A stretch of 32,899 nucleotides of DNA from Zygnema cylindricum (GCA_037447655.1 JBBHKE010002353.1:1-32899), one strand, 5' to 3'. Counted from the stretch's first letter, positions 9,926-19,499 are shown. A program made the numbers and translations. The notes: generated by a model from the letters alone, not told the origin.

Positions 9926-10856
9926 TGATGGCTAAGACCTCCATTAGCCCTCAGAGTATGCAGATCCAAAAGAAGCTAATCTAGATAGTGCCGACTCCAA
10001 GTTAATATAAACCCAAATGACTGACCCCTTGACAGTCACAATCCCAATATAGATTCACCCCTGTGAAATAACACTTTTTGTGTGCTCAGTTCCACCACAG
10101 AATGCAAAGTTAGAATATGAGATTTGGACACATTCACCCACTTTGACTTTCCCTTATAAATGCAGCCACCCTGGCAGACAAAAACTATGACCGATTACAC
10201 CCATTTGTAGCCTGGACTCCCCTGATTCCGCAGCAAAAAGAATCACTCAAAATGGTCAAGTAAATTGATAGTTATGGCTGGCCAAAGTTTGCCATTTATA
10301 CAGAGTGCTCTCTGGGAGAGGCAGCTGCCTACCCAAAATTTTCTAAGTCCTATTCCCTCTCTAAAACTCTATCTACTGAAGTACGGCACCAATCAAATTA
10401 CTATGTCGTACAGAAAAGTACAGGTGCCGGTGTACTTTATGTACGGCCATTGTACGACATGGCCAAAATGTCGACACGTGTCAAATCATGATTAGTTCCT
10501 GTAATCTTCGGAATTCCCGTAGTCCAATGTTATCACGCCACGTGTCATCTGACGTGGCAAAGACCGTAAAATGCCAAAAATGCCTTTTCCGTGATCGCGG
10601 CGCCTATCGTGGCCGTCCGATCAAAACCGGCTATAATCCTAGCCGCTGAAGTTTGACGCGCGGTATTTGTTTCGCTATCGAAACAAATCGCGATATCCGT
10701 TTTGTCCGCGTACCGTACTACGCACTAATTCAAACTGTATCTATGCACTAAGTATCTATTCGCCGTTAAACGAATTAATCTACATGTAACGATTTATATA
10801 TTTACCAAATCTAATATATATCGTAATATGTGTCCTAGCCTAACGGTCAGAGCTAA
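9926..10856 (-). repeat. Element C 3' LTR, outer part (left of nested B)
   Basis: It aligns with 19500-20430 of the right LTR from 'gcagatccaaaag' (9960) onward at about 92% by eye. The terminal 35 bp (tgatggctaagacctcc...) differ from the right LTR and look more like the element B LTR end. It contains the palindrome ATTTGTTTCG-ctat-CGAAACAAAT at 10665-10688 and the ACGT pair GCCACGTGTC / GACGTGGC at 10537-10558. It ends at GCTAA (10852-10856), the left TSD of B, just inside the tRNA-like module whose box A is 10836-10846. Confidence 0.88.
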
Positions 10857-11847
10857 TGTAGAAACTAATGGTTTTATTAGTATTTTCTAGGTCTGAAAAG
10901 AAATATAGAAGTCGAGGCAGTCTATCTCTAACTTCTCTCTCCAACTCTCAAACTTGTCGCAGTCATTGAGAAATTGGAGAGGAAGCTAGAGCCATGGCTA
11001 CCTTGGCTATCCTGAGGTTTACTTGATCCTTGTACCTGCCGGCCGGCAGACACAATGTAGCCGGTAGCTTTAGCCGTTTCATCTAGCGGTAGTGTTACAT
11101 AGCATATAGTTTGATAATTATTTATATATGTATACAAGCGATAAACCATTTAACTAGAATTAATTACGGGATACATAGATCCAGTAATATGTAATGTACG
11201 ACTTACGGTACGGACATAAATCAGTACCGCGCATTTGTTTCGTAAATGAAACAAATACCGCGCATGTATTTATTACGGCTACGATTGAAGCCGAATTTAA
11301 TCGGACGGCCGGGATTAGCGCCGAGATCGCGGAGGAAGATTTCGGCGGTTTGTGGCCATCGCCACATCGGATGACGCGTGGCAAAATTCCGTTGGATTGT
11401 GGAAACTCCGGAGATTATGGCACCGAATCCGGATTTGACATGTGTCGACATTTTGGCCTTGTCGTACAATGTCCGTACATAAAGTACACCGGCAGCTGTA
11501 CTTTTGCGTACGGAACTCAATTCTGATTGGTTCCGTACATCAGTAGATAGAGTCTGTGAGAGAGATAGGACGTAGAAAAATTAGAAGATAGGACCCTCTC
11601 TCCCAGAGAGCTTCTGTACAAAAGGTCAACTTTGACCCTCCATAACTTACTGCTCAGGGGAGCAAATTCAGAGATTCTTTTTGCTATCGACTCAGGGGAG
11701 TCTTGTCTTCACAGGGGTGAAGTTGGTCAGAGTTTTTGTCTGCCAGGGTGGCAGTTATTTTTGCTTAAACACAAAGGGGTCAGGATTATCCTAGAGGCTT
11801 CTTGGAAGCTGTCCACTCTGAGGACTTATGGAGGTCTCAGAGTTTCA
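10857..11847 (+). repeat. Element B 5' LTR
   Basis: 991 bp, TGTAG...TTCA. It is nearly identical to 16197-17245 except for loss of 58 bp after 'cctgaggtttac' (near 11023), which removes half of the antisense box B. It carries the 9-bp-arm palindrome ATTTGTTTC...GAAACAAAT (11233-11256) between two TACCGCGCAT direct repeats, and a stem-loop with CCGTAC/GTACGG and AAGTACA/TGTACTT arms (11473-11513). The expected TATA position reads 'gtacaaaagg', weaker than in C and D. Confidence 0.95.
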
Positions 11848-12418
11848 GGTTATGGGCCCACCCTCTAGGGTGCCAATATTTAATGGAACTGGCTTCATAT
11901 ACTGGGAAAGTATGATGATAGGAGCTCTATGCGAAAAAAGGTTTTGGGGGATAGTGAGTGGACGATTCGGGCGTCCATCAAGTCTTGGAATTCCTCCAGG
12001 GTTTAAAGAAAGCAGATTCACCAGGAAAGAGGATTCACCTTCAACGGAGGAAACAAATGAAGGAGAGGTGGTGGACAAAGGAAAGGAGAAGGAAGCGACC
12101 ACACCAATAGCAACTGGTTCAGCATTCATGTCACCTATTCCGAGGAACGAGTACAATGATACTGAAACCTGGGACTTCAACAATATGGCGGCAAAGCACT
12201 TCATCCTACGCCATCTCACTCAAGGCCTTGCATGTCCCCATTTGCAGGTAGAAAGGGCATCCGATCTTTGGATGGCTCTCATAGAGATGTACCGAAGTGG
12301 TACGATTCAGCAACAACATTTGGCTGATCAGAAAGTTAAAGAGTATGTATACAAAGGGGGAAATATGTTGGATTTTTGCAATGAACTTGCTACACTCTTC
12401 ATGGAGTTAGAGAGTTAG
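11828..12418 (+). pseudogene. Element B gag (capsid part), prematurely stopped
   Basis: A 196-codon frame opens at an ATG inside the LTR (11828), but the conserved start is more likely residue 9 (11852), because A and C also begin at GPPSR. Gag forms the virus-like particle and packages element RNA. A UBN2/retrotran_gag-like domain spans about residues 110-195 (NDTETWDFNNMAAKHFILRH, ASDLWMALIEMY, VYKGGNMLDFCNELATLFMEL). A TAG at 12416-12418 ends it where C's Gag continues, and a second in-frame TAG follows near 12501. Homology then continues in broken frames to the nucleocapsid. Confidence 0.88.
11848..11862 (+). promoter_or_regulatory. Element B primer-binding site for half initiator tRNA-Met, with embedded gag ATG
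   Basis: GGTTATGGGCCCACC is an exact 15-nt complement of the plant initiator tRNA-Met anticodon arm (GGTGGGCCCATAACC) and begins directly after the LTR's terminal CA. The ATG at 11852-11854 pairs with the CAU anticodon. It is in frame with gag, giving MGPPSRVPIF. Confidence 0.82.
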
Positions 12419-12770
12419 GGAAAAGTTTTTAGTGATTATGAAAAGGTTAATTGTTTACTTATGAAGTTACCTAATGTGTTCGAGAACATAGTCAACCGTG
12501 TATAGGACTTGTCGGACTCAAGGTGGATATGGAACTCAGTGGTAGGGATGATTCTCGTTCGAGAGAATACGATTGAGATCCGAAGGGGAGGAAAGAGTGG
12601 CCAAGCCTTGGCAACAACGACCTATTAGAGGAACAAAGATTCCCGGAAACCAGTCGAAAACTATGGGGGTAGGGAGCAGAAAAAAACAGGCTGATGAGTT
12701 CGAACCAAGGGCTCCCAAAGGTTTATGTCATTTTTGTAAGAAACCGGGCACTATATGGCTGAGTGCAGTA
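12419..12770 (+). pseudogene. Element B gag 3' part (nucleocapsid), frameshifted
   Basis: Continues the Gag homology: CLLMKLPNVFENIV, then a basic region, then the zinc knuckle CHFCKKPG. A one-base loss in the G run near 12747 shifts the frame so that the HYMAEC half is read in the next frame (12755 onward). The knuckle is therefore CCHC across a frameshift rather than intact. Element C keeps an intact copy of this motif. Confidence 0.85.
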
Positions 12771-13345
12771 AGCTAACCGAGCTTTGGTTAAAAGAGGGGC
12801 AGACCGGTGGTACCCCGAGAGGAAAGAAAAAGGCCCTTGTCACACAGGTACTTAAGGCAGAATCAGAGGAAGAAGACGATCAACTCTTTTTGGATGAGGA
12901 GTTGGAGGAAAAAAATGAGGTTGAAATTCCACGAAGGCAGAAATGTGCTTACACTGGATTGAAAGGTGAAGCAGGCTGGATTATAGATTCAGGTGCCTCC
13001 ATGCACATGTGTAAGGATAGGCACCTGTTCACTAAGATAAGAAAGATTCCTACCGTAGAGATAGAGTACGGGGATGGGAGGATAGTCACCACTACTCTTG
13101 TAGGATCGATAGATCTGAAAGTGTTAGTAGAAGGAAAGACATCCATATTAACATTCTTCGATGTATTGTTTATTCCGGAGCTGAACAAAAACCTTATCTC
13201 TACATCCGTATTAGATGATAAGGGTTTTTGCACTAGCACTAGGGAAGGAGTCTTTACTGCTAGTTTTGAGGAGGATGTCTATTTCATTGTTGAGAAAGGT
13301 ATCCATGGGATGTTTAGGCTCATCTTAAGTGATGAAACGAAATAA
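12755..13345 (+). pseudogene. Element B protease region
   Basis: A 196-codon frame holds an acidic linker (EEEDDQLFLDEELEEK) and the retroviral-type aspartic protease motif WIIDSGASMHMC, with the catalytic Asp codon at 12986-12988. A strand-rich region follows and ends in LNKNLISTSVL and GMFRLILSDETK. A TAA at 13343-13345 stops the frame just before the integrase zinc-binding region. The enzyme would cleave the Gag-Pol polyprotein. This is one segment of a broken polyprotein, not a separate gene. Confidence 0.9.
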
Positions 13346-15012
13346 CTTTATTATGCTGGTGTTCATGATATTATGATGTGGCATAAGAGGCTTGGGCATG
13401 TGAATCTAGATAAGTTAAGAGAGATGAAAAAGATGGGAGTGGTGGAAGGGATTCAGTTCAGTGAGAGTATGATATAAGTGATTGTAGTGGGTGTGCTCAA
13501 GGTAAAGCACACAGATTACCCTTTCCAAAAACAGCCACCTACAAGGGAGAAAAACTTCTAGATCTAGTACACACAGATATTTGGGGACCGGCTAGAGTGC
13601 CCTCACCGGGGGGGAAGAGATTTATGATGACTATAACTGATGATTGGTCTCGGTATTCCCGAGTATATTTTTTGAAAAACAAGTCAGAAGCTGAGGACTG
13701 TTTTAGACAATATAAAGCATGGAGCGAAAAACTCCATGAAACTCCAATCAAGAGAGTAAGGAGTGACAATGGTGGAGAGTATACTTCTAACCAGTTTGAG
13801 GATTTTTTGAGGGAAGATGGGGTTCAACACCAAAAGACAGTGCCAGAAAATCCTGAACAGAATGGGGTAGCTGAAAGGTTAAATAGAACACTAAGTGATA
13901 GTGCTAGAAGTATGTTGTCGGATAAGAAGATAGGAAAAAGGTTTTGGGCAGAAGCAATGAACTGTGCTAATTACCTCAAAAATAGAGTTCTTACTTCAGC
14001 TATAAAAGATCAAACACCTTATGAGAGATGGACAGGCCGGAAACCAGACTTATCTCATTTAAAGGTTTTCGGCAGTCAAGTATTCAGTCTAGATACTGAT
14101 CGGTCCAATTGGAAGCTAGATCCTAAAGGAAAACCGGGATACTTATTAGGATATGATGAGGATGTTAAAGGATATAGAGTTTATGATCTAAAAAGAGAAG
14201 ATATAATCTTAGTAAAGCATCTAGTAGTTATGGATGAAGGAAAGTCTGTGGATCCCTTCAAATATACAAAGTCAGTAAAAATCAGATTTGAGTCAGAAAA
14301 TTCTGATGACTTTGAGCTTCCTAACTATCCAGGTTTTAGAGACGATGACATTCTTGCAGGAACAAATCAGACCGAAAAGGACTCGGCTGTGGAAACTCCA
14401 ATGACAACTCTACTCGAAGCGGAAGACGTGGTGGAAATTGATTCGGAATCAAGGGATAGGGGAGAAGCCGAGTTTGTTCGAAAGAATCCACGAGAACCAT
14501 CTATTCCGGCCTCAGATTTTGAGGGAGGGAGGAGAAGTAGCAAAAGACTGCAAGAAAAACAGGTTAATAACAAGGTAACTAAACTATCTCATCAAGATGA
14601 ACCTCAAACTTATCGAGAGGCGATGACTTGTCCAGAAAGAAACCGGTGGAAGACAGCCATCAATGAGGAGATGGCTTCAATCATGGCAGCCGATACTTGG
14701 GAGCTGGTGGACTGTCCACCTAACCGAAAACCAATCGGTTGTAAGTGGGTTTTCAAACTGAAACTGAACCCAGATAACACAATCGAGCGCTACAAGGCCA
14801 GATTAGTGGCAAAGGGATTTACACAAAAGGAAGGAATTGACTACGAGGAAACCTTTGCCCAGGTGGTCAGATTTCCCTCCGTCCGCATACTTCTCAGTTT
14901 AGCAGCGGCGGAAGACATGGAAGTGCACCAGATGGACATCAAAACAGCCTTTTTGCATGGAGAATTAGAAGAGGAGATCTTCATGCGACAACCCGAAGGG
15001 TTTGTGGAGTAA
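13346..15012 (+). pseudogene. Element B integrase and N-terminal reverse transcriptase
   Basis: The HHCC zinc-binding region (WHKRLGHVN, CSGCAQGK) lies at 13376-13510 with a frameshift near 13475. From there the frame is open for over 500 codons to a TAG-type interruption at 15010-15012 (TAA). The integrase core shows the complete D,D35E triad: Asp 13576-13578 (HTDIWGP), Asp 13765-13767 (RSDNGGEY) and Glu 13873-13875 (NGVAER). C-terminal motifs TPYERWTGRKPDLSHLKVFG and YLLGYDEDVKGYRVYD follow, then a variable linker and RT motifs GCKWVFKLKLNPD, ARLVAKGFTQKEGIDYEETF and QMDIKTAFLHGEL. This is the best-preserved coding stretch in the window. Confidence 0.93.
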
Positions 15013-16139
15013 GGAGAGGAGAGTAAGGTATGCCGGCTGATTAAATCTCTTTATGGTTTGAAACAAGCGCCTCGACAGTGGAATAAGAAGCTTGATGAGT
15101 TTCTTACCGGTCTAGGATATATTCGGATCAGCTCAGATCACTCAATCTATGTTGTCGAAGATGAGGAAGGTATTATATTTATTGCAATTTATGTTGATGA
15201 TTTGCTTGTTTTAAGTAAATCAATGGAAAAAATAAACTAACTGAAAACCGATCTTAAGGGGAGATTTGAAATGAAGGATATAGGGGAAGCAAAATATATT
15301 TTGGGAATTCAAGTAGGAAGAGACCGAAAAATAAAGATTATAAGATTGACTCAAAATGAAGCAATAGGGAACATGCTTGAAAAATTTCAGATGGATAAAA
15401 CTAATAGTTGTACAACTCCAATGAAGTTTAAGAAGGGAAGTGAGGGGAGTGACATAGAAGGAGTCATAGTCTTAGACGAGGAATTATCTTTTGAAGAACA
15501 GAAGTTCATGCAGACTATTCGTTACAGGCAAGTAGTGGGAAGTCTAATCTATTTTATGAATTGTACCGGCCGGATTTAGCTGCAGCTATAGGATTGCTGA
15601 GTAGAAGTCTAAATGCTCTCACTAAGAGAGATTGGGAGGCATCTAAGAGAGTCCTTAGATATTTGATAGGAACTAGGGATTTATGGTTGCATTTGGGTGA
15701 GGAGAATACTAACATCACTACTTGGAGTGATGCCAGTTATGGTGATGCTCCGATGAGGAGATGCACTTCTAGATATGTATTATATGTGGGTGATGGGGCT
15801 TACTGTTGGAGTAGCAAACAACAAAAAGTTATTGCTCAGTCCACCATGGAGGCTGAGTATTTGACCTCTTGCTCTACTGTAAAAGAATTGATGTGGGTCA
15901 AGTCTTTGCTTGGTGAGCTTGGTCACCTTAAGAGTGGTGTGCAGAATTTGTTTTGTGATAATCAGGCAGCAATCGCTATTTTTGCCAATCCTAAACATCA
16001 TTTTAAAGCCAAACACATGGACATCAGACTCAGCTTTGTTAGAGAGAAAGTAGAAAACAAAATAATCAATTTAGAGTACAGACCAGACAGTGAGATGGTA
16101 GCAGATATGATGACCCAACCTGTGCCTTCCCTAAGCTAA
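15013..16139 (+). pseudogene. Element B C-terminal reverse transcriptase and RNase H
   Basis: The frame resumes after the stop at 15010-15012: SLYGLKQAPRQWNKKLDEF, then the catalytic YVDD at 15190-15201. A second in-frame stop (TAA, 15238-15240) and a one-base loss near 15568 (NCTGRI in place of NCTRPDL) follow. RNase H is complete after that: TTWSDASYGDAP, STMEAEYLTSCS, FCDNQAAIAIF, KHMDIRLSFVREK, MVADMMTQPVP, ending at 16137-16139. RT and RNase H would convert the element RNA to DNA in the cytoplasmic particle. Confidence 0.93.
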
Positions 16140-16182
16140 TTTTTTGCAGGGAGAAGTGTGGTCTGAAATTAAAGATTGACTA

Positions 16183-16196
16183 GAAAATAAGGGGAG
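16183..16196 (+). promoter_or_regulatory. Element B polypurine tract
   Basis: 'gaaaataaggggag' immediately precedes the TG of the 3' LTR, with the same ggggag end as in A and C. Confidence 0.8.
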
Positions 16197-17245
16197 TGTA
16201 GAAACTAATGGTTTTATTAGTATTTTCTAGGTCTGAAAAGAAATATAGAAGTCGAGGCAGTCTATCTCTAACTTCTCTCTCCAACTCTCAAACTTGTCGC
16301 AGTCACTGAGAAATTGGAGAGGAAGCTAGAGCCATGGCTACCTTGGCTATCCTGAGGTTTACGGGAATTTTATATTAGGGTTTATATATTTAATTAAAAT
16401 GTATGTGCCGGCGGCAGGATTTGATCCTTGTACCTGCCGGCCGGCAGACACAATGTAGCCGGTAGCTTTAGCCGTTTCATCTAGCGGTAGTGTTACCTAG
16501 CATATAGTTTGATAATTATTTATATATGTATACAAGCGATAAACCATTTAACTAGAATTAATTACGGGATACATAGATCCAGTAATATGTAATGTACGAC
16601 TTACGGTACGGACATAAATCAGTACCGCGCATTTGTTTCGTAAATGAAACAAATACCGCGCATGTATTTATTACGGCTACGATTGAAGCCGAATTTAATC
16701 GGACGGCCGGGATTAGCGCCGAGATCGCGGAGGAAGATTTCGGCGGTTTGTGGCCATCGCCACATCGGATGACGCGTGGCAAAATTCCGTTGGATTGTGG
16801 AAACTCCGGAGATTATGGCACCGAATCCGGATTTGACATGTGTCGACATTTTGGCCTTGTCGTACAATGTCCGTACATAAAGTACACCGGCAGCTGTACT
16901 TTTGCGTACGGAACTCAATTCTGATTGGTTCCGTACATCAGTAGATAGAGTCTGTGAGAGAGATAGGACTTAGAAAAATTAGAAGATAGGACCCTCTCTC
17001 CCAGAGAGCTTCTGTACAAAAGGTCAACTTTGACCCTCCATAACTTACTGCTCAGGGGAGCAAATTCAGAGATTCTTTTTGCTATCGACTCAAGGGAGTC
17101 TTGTCTTCACAGGGGTGAAGTTGGTCAGAGTTTTTGTCTGCCAGGGTGGAAGTTATTTTTGCTTAAACACAAAGGGGTCAGGATTATCCTAGAGGCTTCT
17201 TGGAAGCTGTCCACTCTGAGGACTTATGGAGGTCTCAGAGTTTCA
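16197..17245 (+). repeat. Element B 3' LTR
   Basis: 1,049 bp, TGTAG...TTCA, followed by the TSD GCTAA. It keeps the 58 bp missing from the 5' LTR, including the AT-rich 'ttaattaaaatgtatgtgccgg' side of the tRNA-like module. The palindrome is at 16631-16654. Confidence 0.95.
16400..16500 (-). other. tRNA-like (Pol III-type) module, antisense in element B 3' LTR
   Basis: Minus strand: box A-like TAGATGAAACG (16483-16473, one mismatch to TRGYNNANNNG) and box B-like GGATCAAATCC (16427-16417, one mismatch to GGTTCRANTCC). An AT-rich tail follows on the minus strand toward 16370. It is positionally equivalent to the modules in LTRs C and D. It looks like a fossil tRNA-derived SINE captured in the ancestral LTR, though chance resemblance is possible. 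Confidence 0.5.
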
Positions 17246-17250
17246 GCTAA

Positions 17251-17493
17251 CGTCTATGTGAAATTGGTGGACGGCAGGTACCAGGATCAATTCCTAGGTC
17301 CGGCAACTAACTTTTAGTAAATATATCTAATCCACCCCGTGTCTTCTCTAATGAGCTTTAGGCAGCCATGGCTCTAGCTCCCTATCAAGCCTTCAGTGAC
17401 TACAACAAGTGTGGGGGCTTGGAGAAGGGAGTTAGGGACAGACTGCCTTTGCTCTTTTTCTATAAAGACCTAGAAAATACTCTAATATCAACA
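17251..17493 (-). repeat. Element C 3' LTR, inner part (right of nested B)
   Basis: It continues the C LTR interrupted at 10856 and aligns with 20436-20669. It carries the T-arm/box B-like GGATCAATTCC at 17284-17294 and ends ATCAACA (TGTTGAT on the minus strand). The purine tract of C adjoins it. Confidence 0.9.
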
Positions 17494-17506
17494 CTCCCCT
17501 TATTTT
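17494..17506 (-). promoter_or_regulatory. Element C polypurine tract
   Basis: Minus-strand 'aaaataaggggag' directly abuts the TGTTG of C's 3' LTR; the plus strand reads ctccccttatttt. It is essentially identical to the tract of B, which supports close relationship. Confidence 0.8.
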
Positions 17507-17562
17507 CTAGTCTACTTTTTTTTTTTCAACTCTTATAAACAAATAAACAAACACTCCTTCCC

Positions 17563-18018
17563 CTATTTTTTTTTCCTTTTCCTTTTTCTTTTCCTTTTAT
17601 AAAACTTAAGAAAAATAATGTCGTATTTAAAACAATGCATTAGATGAAGTGAAATAATAATTGCATCACACATTTCATTTAGCACCTCACTTATCATAAA
17701 TCCGATCAAAGATTTTATCCACCTCCTCACGTTTTCATCCAACCAGAATCTACTTTCCCCTTTGCATTTCCAACAATCAGCCCCATCCCCAACCTGCAAC
17801 ACATATCCGGATGATAACCCTTTTACAGGCACATCTTCACAAGTGACATCACACCAAGTAGTGATGTCAAATCCATCCACCCCCAAATATTCCCAAAAAG
17901 CACTAGTCCCCACTAAGTTCCTCATAAGATCTACACCTTTCGTACTCATATTTTTATCCATGATAATTACCCCATTTTCTGAACTTCCCTCACTCTCTCC
18001 CATGGAATTTTTTTCCAC
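17563..18018 (-). pseudogene. Element C RNase H remnant
   Basis: A minus-strand frame aligns with the end of RT and the RNase H of B, with large internal deletions: SEGSSENGVIIMDKNMS (RT end), LVGTSAFWEYLG, DITTWCDVT (catalytic Asp of the WSDAS motif kept), SGYVLQVGDGADCW, IKSLIG, and a very degenerate tail. The conserved HHFKAKHMDIRL block is unrecognisable. It is in a different frame from the gag ORF upstream and non-functional. Its end runs into a pyrimidine-rich plus-strand stretch (17570-17596). Confidence 0.8.
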
Positions 18019-18028
18019 TATTACTTTC

Positions 18029-19495
18029 TTATTTAATTCCCAATAAATATTTCTTCTCCCCTAAACCTTTAATCAAATATTTCTCTTCTCCCCTATCCTT
18101 TAAAACCTCTTCGAGTTTCACTTCTCCCCTTTCCTCGGAATCCGTTGAAGTCTCCCTTTCCGACCAGTTTTCTGTTTCCCTATTATCTATAAAATTATCC
18201 TGATTAATTTTATCTTTCCCGTTTTCACTTATCGATCCTAGAACTGACTTTCTCATTTCTAAGTCATACACTCTACACTCCTCGACATCCTCAAGTACCT
18301 CCTCTCTCTTTACTTCCCTTATACCTCCAAAAGCACACTGTTGCCTTCGTGCAATTACTGTGTGCTTTTCTCTCTTCCCCATACTACTAATCCGGAGAAG
18401 CTCTAAAATATCTTCATCCTCTTTCTCCTCTTCCCCTTCTTCCTCCTCATCCACATTCCAACTTCTAAGTTTTTCCAAACAAGGGCATTCCTTCATATAA
18501 TGACCCGGTTCCCTACAAAAGAAGCAAACCCCCTTTTTCAAAGCTCCACTTTCTTTTCCTCTCCCTCTCTTTCCACCAAAGTTCCGATAAGGTTTACCTT
18601 TGTCTTTCTTCCCCTCATCACGCTTTCGCTCGTCACCACCGTTCCTCTCATCACGCTTCCGCCAATCACCGTCGTTCCTCTTATCATGCTTCCGCCAATC
18701 ACCACCAGCTGTAAATGCATTCACCCTGTCACTTCCCCTACGAAGCTCCAAAGTGCTTTCCCTCACAATAATTATCCCCATGGTAAAGCTCCAAGTCCAC
18801 GAGGAGCCATCCATTGCCTGCATACGACAAATGATGTTTTCGTACTCATCTAGGAGTTTCATAAGTAGTGTATTAATCTTCCTCTCCTCAGATTCTACAT
18901 ATCCTGCACTAGCAAGCTCAACATATAGCGCAGCAATATCATTGCAAAATTCTATCATGCTACCGCCTTTATAAACATAGGCATCTATTTCTTGTTTTAC
19001 TAATTGCTGCCTCTGAATAGTCTCACTCTTATAAATCTGACTTAGTGCTTCCCATATCTCTGAAGACTTCGTTAGACTTAAAAGAGTGATAGCTATGGAC
19101 TTAGACACATATCTAAGTATGAGATGTTTTGCTATAGTGTTTTTGTATTCCCATATTTTTCTGTCATTTTCTTCAGTTTTAATCCCTACAAGTGGTACCA
19201 TAGCTGAGAGCCTAGCTCCCCTCACCAAAGGTGTCCATTTTTCCTTCTCCCCTATTTCCTCATCCACGGAAAGGTTTTTCCCTTCACCTTCCGTTGCATT
19301 TGAACTCCGGTTGATACTCTAGGCAGCCCCATATGATTCTCCATAGTATGCTCCTCCAAAGCCAGGTGGCGGACATCTCACTTGTCCCGAAACAATTCCC
19401 CATAAGTGCTTCTCGAAAAGCAATCCCTCCATTGTAAACTCTCAATAAGTGAAGCTTGTTTCATCAAACATAGGCACCCTAGATGGTGGGCCCAT
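18029..19495 (-). pseudogene. Element C gag with in-frame fusion to integrase/RT scraps
   Basis: The start is the ATG within the primer motif (19495-19493): MGPPSRVPMF. A TGA follows at about codon 18 and a TAG at 19321-19319; from there about 430 codons are open, with the first listed start codon a GTG at 19267. The capsid/UBN2-like domain includes KIWEYKNTIAKHLILRYV, SSEIWEALSQIY, VYKGGSMIEFCNDIAALYVEL and NTLLMKLLDEYENI. A basic linker holds about three copies of an 11-residue repeat (GDWRKRDERNG type). An intact CCHC zinc knuckle (CFFCREPGHYMKEC) lies at 18485-18526. After RRQQCAFGG, where protease should begin, short pieces matching integrase end (CRVYDL) and RT (GEKKYLLGIK) are fused in frame, then a stop. 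Capsid and nucleocapsid look better preserved than in B. Confidence 0.85.
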
Positions 19496-19499
19496 AACC
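19485..19499 (-). promoter_or_regulatory. Element C primer-binding site for half initiator tRNA-Met, with embedded ATG
   Basis: Minus strand GGTTATGGGCCCACC, identical to the motif of B and directly after the CA end of C's 5' LTR. The embedded ATG opens the GPPSR Gag N-terminus. Confidence 0.82.

Larger units (their letters stand above)
10857..17245 (+). mobile_element. Element B: young full-length Ty1/copia element nested in element C
   Basis: 6,389 bp: 5' LTR 10857-11847, primer motif 11848-11862, gag, PR-IN-RT-RH, purine tract 16183-16196, 3' LTR 16197-17245. The perfect TSD GCTAA lies at 10852-10856 and 17246-17250. Joining C's sequence across the TSD restores the uninterrupted sequence seen at 20425-20440, which proves the nesting. 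By my reading the LTRs differ by about five substitutions plus one 58-bp indel, so insertion was recent. The coding region nevertheless carries several stops and frameshifts, so this copy could not encode the proteins for its own transposition unless some lesions arose afterwards. Confidence 0.96.

Noticed and set aside
11194-11526. 110-codon frame in element B LTR, repeated identically at 16592-16924
   Set aside because: It is duplicated only because both LTRs carry it; it lies in the U3-like region with no protein similarity seen, and antisense frames of similar length overlap it.
18500-18974. Plus-strand frames of 117 and 124 codons
   Set aside because: Antisense shadows of the element C gag frame.
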